Source: Candidatus Latescibacterota bacterium (lineage in GTDB: Bacteria > Latescibacterota > 4484-107 > B68-G9). From it: DNA of 10,198 bases. The notes under the pieces were generated by a model. That model was not told the DNA's origin, ran no database searches, and saw only the letters and a program-made list of their open reading frames with translations. Below are positions 6,518-10,198 of this stretch, one piece after another. Location of the stretch: contig DTYS01000149.1 of NCBI GenBank assembly GCA_012961755.1, positions 1 to 10,198 of the forward strand, read 5' to 3'. The translations under genes were made by a program, and so were the position numbers. The stretch's first letter is position 1. The number at the start of each line of letters is the position of its first letter.

Positions 6518-7111
6518 ATGCCGAAGATGAGACGGGGAACTTCCCAGCTCCGCCAGGAGCGGGTGTTGGAGGTGGCCCAGGTGCTGTTCGCCGAGAAGGG
6601 CTACCATAACACCACCATGGACGAGATAGCCGCCCGCTCCGGCATAGGGAAGGGGACGCTTTATAGGACCTTCCCCGCCAAGGAGGAGCTCTTCCTGTCC
6701 ACGTTGGACAGGGCCATGGAGAGGTTGGAGAGGGCGATACTCGAGGAGGTAGAGGAGGAGCCTACGGTCCTGGGGAAGCTCAGGAGGGCAGCTCGCCTTT
6801 ATTTTCGCTTCTTCGAACAGGAGGGTGAGCTCTTTAAGATCCTCGTCTCCAACGTTCCGACGCTACAGGAGAAGTTCAACAGGAGGGTCCAGGAGAAGTA
6901 CAGCTTCTACGTCGACCAGATAGCCTCTATGCTCAGGGAGGGGATGGATAAGGGGGAGATAAGGGGGCTCGGAAGGCCCGAGAGCATAACCGTGGCTCTG
7001 ATAGGAGCCTGCAACAGTATGATATATCATTGGCTGCTCTCCGGAAAGCCCTATCCTTTGGAGGAGGACCTGGGACTTATCGAAAGGGCGATAGAAGGGA
7101 TGGCTCGTTAG
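6518..7111 (+). CDS. TetR/AcrR-family transcriptional regulator 2
   Basis: A 197-aa TetR-type regulator. The DNA-binding domain is at residues 12-58: RVLEVAQVLFAEKGYHNTTM, then DEIAARSGIGKGTLYRTFPAKEELF, with the recognition helix around 41-50. The C-terminal part has helices and the motif IGACNSMIYHWLLSG (about 162-176), as in regulators that sense acyl-CoA, fatty acids or other hydrophobic ligands. It lies 15 nt after the phasin-like gene without a clear Shine-Dalgarno, and its stop codon directly abuts the ATG of the permease gene (TAGATG), so translational coupling is likely on both sides. Being inside the operon it presumably regulates it, perhaps through the palindrome at 6191-6206. It is not a copy of the first TetR: the two differ throughout outside the HTH core. 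The ligand is unknown. Confidence 0.93.
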   Translation: MPKMRRGTSQLRQERVLEVAQVLFAEKGYHNTTMDEIAARSGIGKGTLYRTFPAKEELFLSTLDRAMERLERAILEEVEEEPTVLGKLRRAARLYFRFFEQEGELFKILVSNVPTLQEKFNRRVQEKYSFYVDQIASMLREGMDKGEIRGLGRPESITVALIGACNSMIYHWLLSGKPYPLEEDLGLIERAIEGMAR

Positions 7112-7882
7112 ATGGGCCCCTTGGGGCATATAGGCACGTATGTGATAAAGTTCTTCGAGCACATGGGGAGGTTCGGGACGCTCGTCCTTCAGACCGCGAG
7201 GGCCCTGACCGACTTCCCCACCTACGCCCATCCTACCTTGAAGCAGATGGTGAGGATAGGGGTGGAATCACTCCCGATAGTTCTGGTCACCTCCACGTTC
7301 ACCGGGATGGTCTCGTCCCTCCAGACATTCTACCAGCTCAAAAGCGCCATGGTCCCCGTGCATACTATGGTCGGAAGCGCCGTCGAGAAGATGATATTCT
7401 TAGAGCTTGCTCCCTCGCTTACGGCCCTGGTCCTGGCCGGGAGGGTGGGGGCCACGATCGCCGCCGAACTTGGCACCATGAGGGTGACCGAACAGATAGA
7501 TGCTTTGGAGACCCTGGCGTTCAACCCTGTGGCCTACCTCGTGGTTCCGAGGGTATTGGCCGGTATGGTGATGTTTCCCATCCTCACGATCTTCTCCATG
7601 ACCGTGGGGGTCGTGGGGGCTTGGGTCGTATCGGTCTGCTCGGGCATAAGCTCCGCGGACTTCCTCTACGGGATGAGGTTGTTCTTTAAGCCCTGGGACG
7701 TCTACTACGGGATCATAAAGTCGGTCTTCTTCGGGCTCAGCATAGTTTCCGTGGGATGCTACGAGGGGTTCTTCGCCAAGGGAGGGGCGGAGGGCGTCGG
7801 GAGGGCTACGACGAAGGCCGTGGTGGTGGCCTGCCTCTTAATACTTATGTGGAACTATATCTTAGCCTTAATCCTATTGTAG
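7112..7882 (+). CDS. mlaE: MlaE-family ABC transporter permease
   Basis: This 256-aa inner-membrane permease matches the MlaE (YrbE) family, which forms the core of MCE-type lipid transporters moving phospholipids or sterol-like lipids between inner and outer membrane. Visible are the N-terminal amphipathic region, the family segment VESLPIVLVTSTFTGMV (about 50-66), ELAPSLTALVLAGRVGATIAAELG (about 96-119), which is the best-conserved block, TEQIDAL immediately after, and several apolar helices to the C-terminus (VVACLLILMWNYILALILL). The ATG directly follows the TAG of the regulator, with no spacer and only GAAGGG about 14 nt upstream, which suggests coupled translation. The ATPase gene follows after 9 nt. 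The name is used in the family sense: the substrate may be a lipid other than the phospholipids handled in E. coli. Confidence 0.93.
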   Translation: MGPLGHIGTYVIKFFEHMGRFGTLVLQTARALTDFPTYAHPTLKQMVRIGVESLPIVLVTSTFTGMVSSLQTFYQLKSAMVPVHTMVGSAVEKMIFLELAPSLTALVLAGRVGATIAAELGTMRVTEQIDALETLAFNPVAYLVVPRVLAGMVMFPILTIFSMTVGVVGAWVVSVCSGISSADFLYGMRLFFKPWDVYYGIIKSVFFGLSIVSVGCYEGFFAKGGAEGVGRATTKAVVVACLLILMWNYILALILL

Positions 7883-7891
7883 GGAACGAGG

Positions 7892-8650
7892 ATGTCCTTA
7901 GTGATAAGGGGTCTGAAGAAGAGGTTGGGGGGGAAACCCGTCCTTAAGGGCGTGGACTTGGAGGTAAGGGAGGGGGAGACTTTGGTGGTCCTGGGGAGGA
8001 GCGGATGTGGGAAGACGGTGCTTTTAAAACACATAATAGGACTTATGAGGCCGGACGAGGGGGAGATATGGGTGGACGGGAGGGACATAACCAAGCTATC
8101 CTTCAAGGAACTCATAGAGGTGAGGAAGCAGTTCGGTATGGTCTTTCAGGCCTCGGCCCTTCTGGATTCCATGACCGTAGCAGAGAACGTCGGGCTCGGC
8201 CTGAGGAGGGAAAAGTTATCCAAGGATGAGATAGAAAGGAGGGTATCCGAGGCCTTGGAGATGGTGGGGTTGGAAGGTTGGGAGGAAGCGTTGCCTGCCG
8301 AGCTTTCGGGAGGGATGAAGAAGAGGGTCGGCCTTGCGAGGGCCATAGTGACGAGGCCCAAGTTTCTGCTCTACGACGAGCCCACCGCGGGCCTCGATCC
8401 CGTTATGGCCCGTTCCATAGATAGGCTTATAGCCGAGCTTAGGGAGCGCATCTTTTCCACATCTGTGATAGTAACACACGATATAATAAGTGCCTTTTCC
8501 GTGTGCGACCGCTTGGCCTTCCTCCACGAAGGGAGGATAAGGTTCCTTGGGTATCCTGAGGAGGCCAGGTGCTCCGAGGATCCGGTATTAAGGGAGTTCT
8601 TCTCCGGGGGGATTATACCTTGGAGGGAGGGTGCTTTCGGACGAGGTTAA
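7892..8650 (+). CDS. mlaF: MlaF-family ABC transporter ATP-binding protein
   Basis: This cytoplasmic ATPase of 252 aa powers the MlaE permease. All ABC motifs are intact: Walker A GRSGCGKT (35-42), the family-typical VLLKHIIGL right after it, Q-loop Gln86 in MVFQASALLDSMTV, signature LSGGM (138-142) in the MlaF form LSGGMKKRVGLARA, Walker B LLYDEP (159-164) with D-loop AGLDP, and H-loop His196 in VTHD. The MKKR after the signature and the LLDSMTVAENV stretch are characteristic of MlaF/MCE ATPases rather than of other importers. The 3' end overlaps the MCE gene by 20 nt. The two predicted subunits and the MCE protein form a complete inner-membrane complex. Confidence 0.95.
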   Translation: MSLVIRGLKKRLGGKPVLKGVDLEVREGETLVVLGRSGCGKTVLLKHIIGLMRPDEGEIWVDGRDITKLSFKELIEVRKQFGMVFQASALLDSMTVAENVGLGLRREKLSKDEIERRVSEALEMVGLEGWEEALPAELSGGMKKRVGLARAIVTRPKFLLYDEPTAGLDPVMARSIDRLIAELRERIFSTSVIVTHDIISAFSVCDRLAFLHEGRIRFLGYPEEARCSEDPVLREFFSGGIIPWREGAFGRG

Positions 8651-9506
8651 GGTAGGGATAGTATTCACCTTATCCTTGGCCTTATTGATATTTGGGGTCC
8701 TCCTACTCAAAGGGTACGGCCTACAGAGGAGGGGATATACTTTCTACGTGCTCCTCGAGGACGCCTCGGGCTTGGACAAGGGGGACCCTGTGACGGTGGC
8801 GGGGCTTAAGGTCGGGAGAGTTAGAGACTTGAAGCTTATGGGGAGGAAGGTGTTAGTTACGGTCCGGATGGATAGGAAGGTGGAGGTCCCGAAGGATTCC
8901 GAGTTCGCGGTGGAGACCTTCGGGGCGATAGGGGAGAAGGGGATAGTTATAAAGCTCGGGGAGGGCCCCGGCCCGGTGGAGCCCGGGGACACGCTCGTAG
9001 GGAAGGTAGGCCCAGGGATATCGGACATTCTGGTCTCGGTAGGTTCGGCCGGCGAGCAGGTCGGGGAGGTCCTGAGGAGGCTCAGGGCCGTCCTGAACGA
9101 CACCACGATCTCGCAGGTGGGTTCGGCCATATCCGAAATTCGCATGGCCGTGGAGGAGGCGAGGCCGAAGCTGAGGGAGAACCTCGCAAGGCTCGACAGG
9201 GTCCTGTCGGACATATCGGAGGGTGCTGAGGGTATAAAGAAGCTTTCCGAAGGCGGGACCGCTGCCTTAAGGGATATAAGGGCAAGTTCGGCCTCGCTGA
9301 AGGCTTCGGCCGAAAGGTTGGACAGCATAACTGCTTCCCTGGACCACATCCTTTCGGAGGTAAGGCTGGGGAGGGGAACCTTAGGGAGGCTGCTCGTAGA
9401 GGACGAGCTGTACGAAAGCATCAGATCCTTAGTGGCACAGATGGATTCTTTGGTGGCCGACATAAGGAGACATCCGGGGAGGTACATACGCATAGAACTT
9501 TTCTGA
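8631..9506 (+). CDS. mlaD: MlaD-family MCE-domain protein
   Basis: A 291-aa periplasmic lipid-binding protein anchored in the inner membrane. One N-terminal helix (VGIVFTLSLALLIFGVLLL, 8-26) is followed by a single MCE domain (36-112) with the typical YVLLEDASGLDKGDPVTVAGLKVG block and a TFGAIGEKGIVIKLG ending. A long helical region (about 140-275) probably extends into the periplasm, and the tail HPGRYIRIELF closes it. The C-terminal GTLGRLLVEDELYE motif is common in the longer MCE proteins found outside the E. coli type, whose MlaD is shorter (about 180 aa). GTG at 8631 is chosen because GGAGGGAGG stands directly before it and the reading frame starts within the ATPase gene. No MlaB or MlaC gene is seen in the window; downstream is a lipid biosynthesis enzyme instead. 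Confidence 0.94.
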   Translation: MLSDEVKVGIVFTLSLALLIFGVLLLKGYGLQRRGYTFYVLLEDASGLDKGDPVTVAGLKVGRVRDLKLMGRKVLVTVRMDRKVEVPKDSEFAVETFGAIGEKGIVIKLGEGPGPVEPGDTLVGKVGPGISDILVSVGSAGEQVGEVLRRLRAVLNDTTISQVGSAISEIRMAVEEARPKLRENLARLDRVLSDISEGAEGIKKLSEGGTAALRDIRASSASLKASAERLDSITASLDHILSEVRLGRGTLGRLLVEDELYESIRSLVAQMDSLVADIRRHPGRYIRIELF

Positions 9507-9520
9507 AAGGGGAATGGGCT

Positions 9521-10198
9521 ATGGATGTGTTCGAGAAGTGTTACAGGTACACGGACGCAAAGGAGGCCATACGCAAGGGACACTATCCGTACTTCACCCC
9601 CATATCCTCCACCGACGGGACCGAGGTGGTGATAAGGGGACACAGGCTCATAATGATAGGCTCTAACAACTACCTCGGCCTTACCACCCATCCCAAGGTG
9701 AAGGAGGCTGCCGAGGGGGCGCTGAGGAAGTACGGCACAGGTTGCACAGGTTCCCGCTTCCTCAACGGGACCTTAGATATCCACGAGAAGCTTGAGGAGG
9801 CCCTAGCTGACTTCGTGGGGAAGGAGGCGGCCTTAGTATTCAGCACGGGATATCAGACGAACCTGGGCACGATATCCTCGCTCCTAGGTCGCGGGGATTA
9901 CGTTATAGTGGACAAGGCGGACCATGCGAGCATCATAGACGGTTGTATCCTCTCGCAGGCGGAGATGAGGAGATACAGGCACAACGACATGGAGAGCCTG
10001 AAGAAGGTCTTGGAGGGCCTTCCCGACGACGGCGGCAGGCTCATAGTCGTGGACGGGGTCTTCAGCATGGAGGGGGACCTTGCGGACCTTCCGGGGATAG
10101 TTGAACTCGCGGAGGACTACGGTTGCAGGGTCATGGTGGACGACGCCCACGGCCTCGGGGTCATGGGGCCGGAGGGGAAGGGGACCTCCGCCCACTTA
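9521..10198 (+). CDS. Serine palmitoyltransferase-like PLP enzyme (alpha-oxoamine synthase; 3' end outside window)
   Basis: Alpha-oxoamine synthases condense an amino acid with an acyl-CoA on pyridoxal phosphate. The 226 residues in the window contain SNNYLGLTTHP (48-58), GTGCTGSRFLNGTLDIHEKL (72-91), STGYQTNLG (108-116), DHASIIDG (134-141) with the PLP-stacking His135, RHND (153-156), VDGVFSMEGD (177-186) and VDDAHGLGVMG (206-216) with PLP-contacting Asp208 and His210. The PLP lysine lies beyond the window. The N-terminal YPYFTPI...GTEV and the SRFLNGTLDIH and DGVFSMEGD blocks resemble bacterial serine palmitoyltransferases, the first enzyme of sphingolipid synthesis. 8-amino-7-oxononanoate synthase and 2-amino-3-ketobutyrate CoA ligase share many of these motifs and are not excluded. 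ATG 9521 follows AAAGGGG with good spacing, 14 nt after the MCE gene, so it belongs to the same transcript. Confidence 0.85.
   Translation, partial: MDVFEKCYRYTDAKEAIRKGHYPYFTPISSTDGTEVVIRGHRLIMIGSNNYLGLTTHPKVKEAAEGALRKYGTGCTGSRFLNGTLDIHEKLEEALADFVGKEAALVFSTGYQTNLGTISSLLGRGDYVIVDKADHASIIDGCILSQAEMRRYRHNDMESLKKVLEGLPDDGGRLIVVDGVFSMEGDLADLPGIVELAEDYGCRVMVDDAHGLGVMGPEGKGTSAHL

Noticed and set aside
8744..9691. 315-codon open frame on the minus strand opposite the MCE gene
   Set aside because: It is Ser/Pro/Thr-rich shadow sequence; the plus strand encodes a well-supported MlaD-type protein within a tight operon.
1..10198. Mobile elements, CRISPR arrays, tRNA or rRNA genes
   Set aside because: I saw no transposase or integrase motifs, no regularly spaced repeats and no tRNA- or rRNA-like sequence on either strand.

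Overview
The window looks like the chromosome of a diderm bacterium, probably a thermophile. This is inferred from the GC-rich, purine-rich coding strands, heavy use of AGG and ATA codons, an outer-membrane lipid-transport operon (MlaE/MlaF/MlaD type) and the absence of phage or IS material. I cannot name the phylum from sequence alone.

Left part (1-4019, minus strand) is a three-gene unit read right to left: a GH130-type mannoside phosphorylase/hydrolase (3021-4019), an aldo/keto reductase (1981-3009) and the DNA helicase RecG (1960 to beyond base 1). It is driven by a well-formed promoter (TTGACA-17-TATCTT) whose -10 box sits inside a perfect palindrome. The starts used here are shorter than the longest open frames, because strong Shine-Dalgarno sequences and the promoter itself lie inside the extensions.

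Middle part (4020-6226) begins with a divergent regulatory region and a TetR-family regulator (4197-4784) that has its own consensus promoter and operator-like repeats touching its ATG. A terminator follows, then a second inverted repeat with related half-sites, then the wreck of an RND/MMPL-family exporter (4870 to about 5635). That exporter is broken in several frames and has lost most of its membrane helices. It runs straight into an unrecognised C-terminal fragment (to 6023) whose end resembles an outer-membrane beta-barrel. So the regulator and its probable operator survive while the exporter they should control is dead.

Right part (6227-10198, plus strand) is a compact operon: a 91-aa phasin-like protein, a second TetR regulator, MlaE-like permease, MlaF-like ATPase, MlaD-like MCE protein, and a serine-palmitoyltransferase-like PLP enzyme that runs off the window. 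Gaps are 0-15 nt or overlaps. A promoter (TTGACT-17-TATCTT) and a perfect 16-bp palindrome stand just upstream of the first gene. The layout suggests one regulator controlling both the first step of sphingoid-base (or related alpha-oxoamine) synthesis and a lipid transporter that could move the product between membranes. This is the most interesting part of the window.
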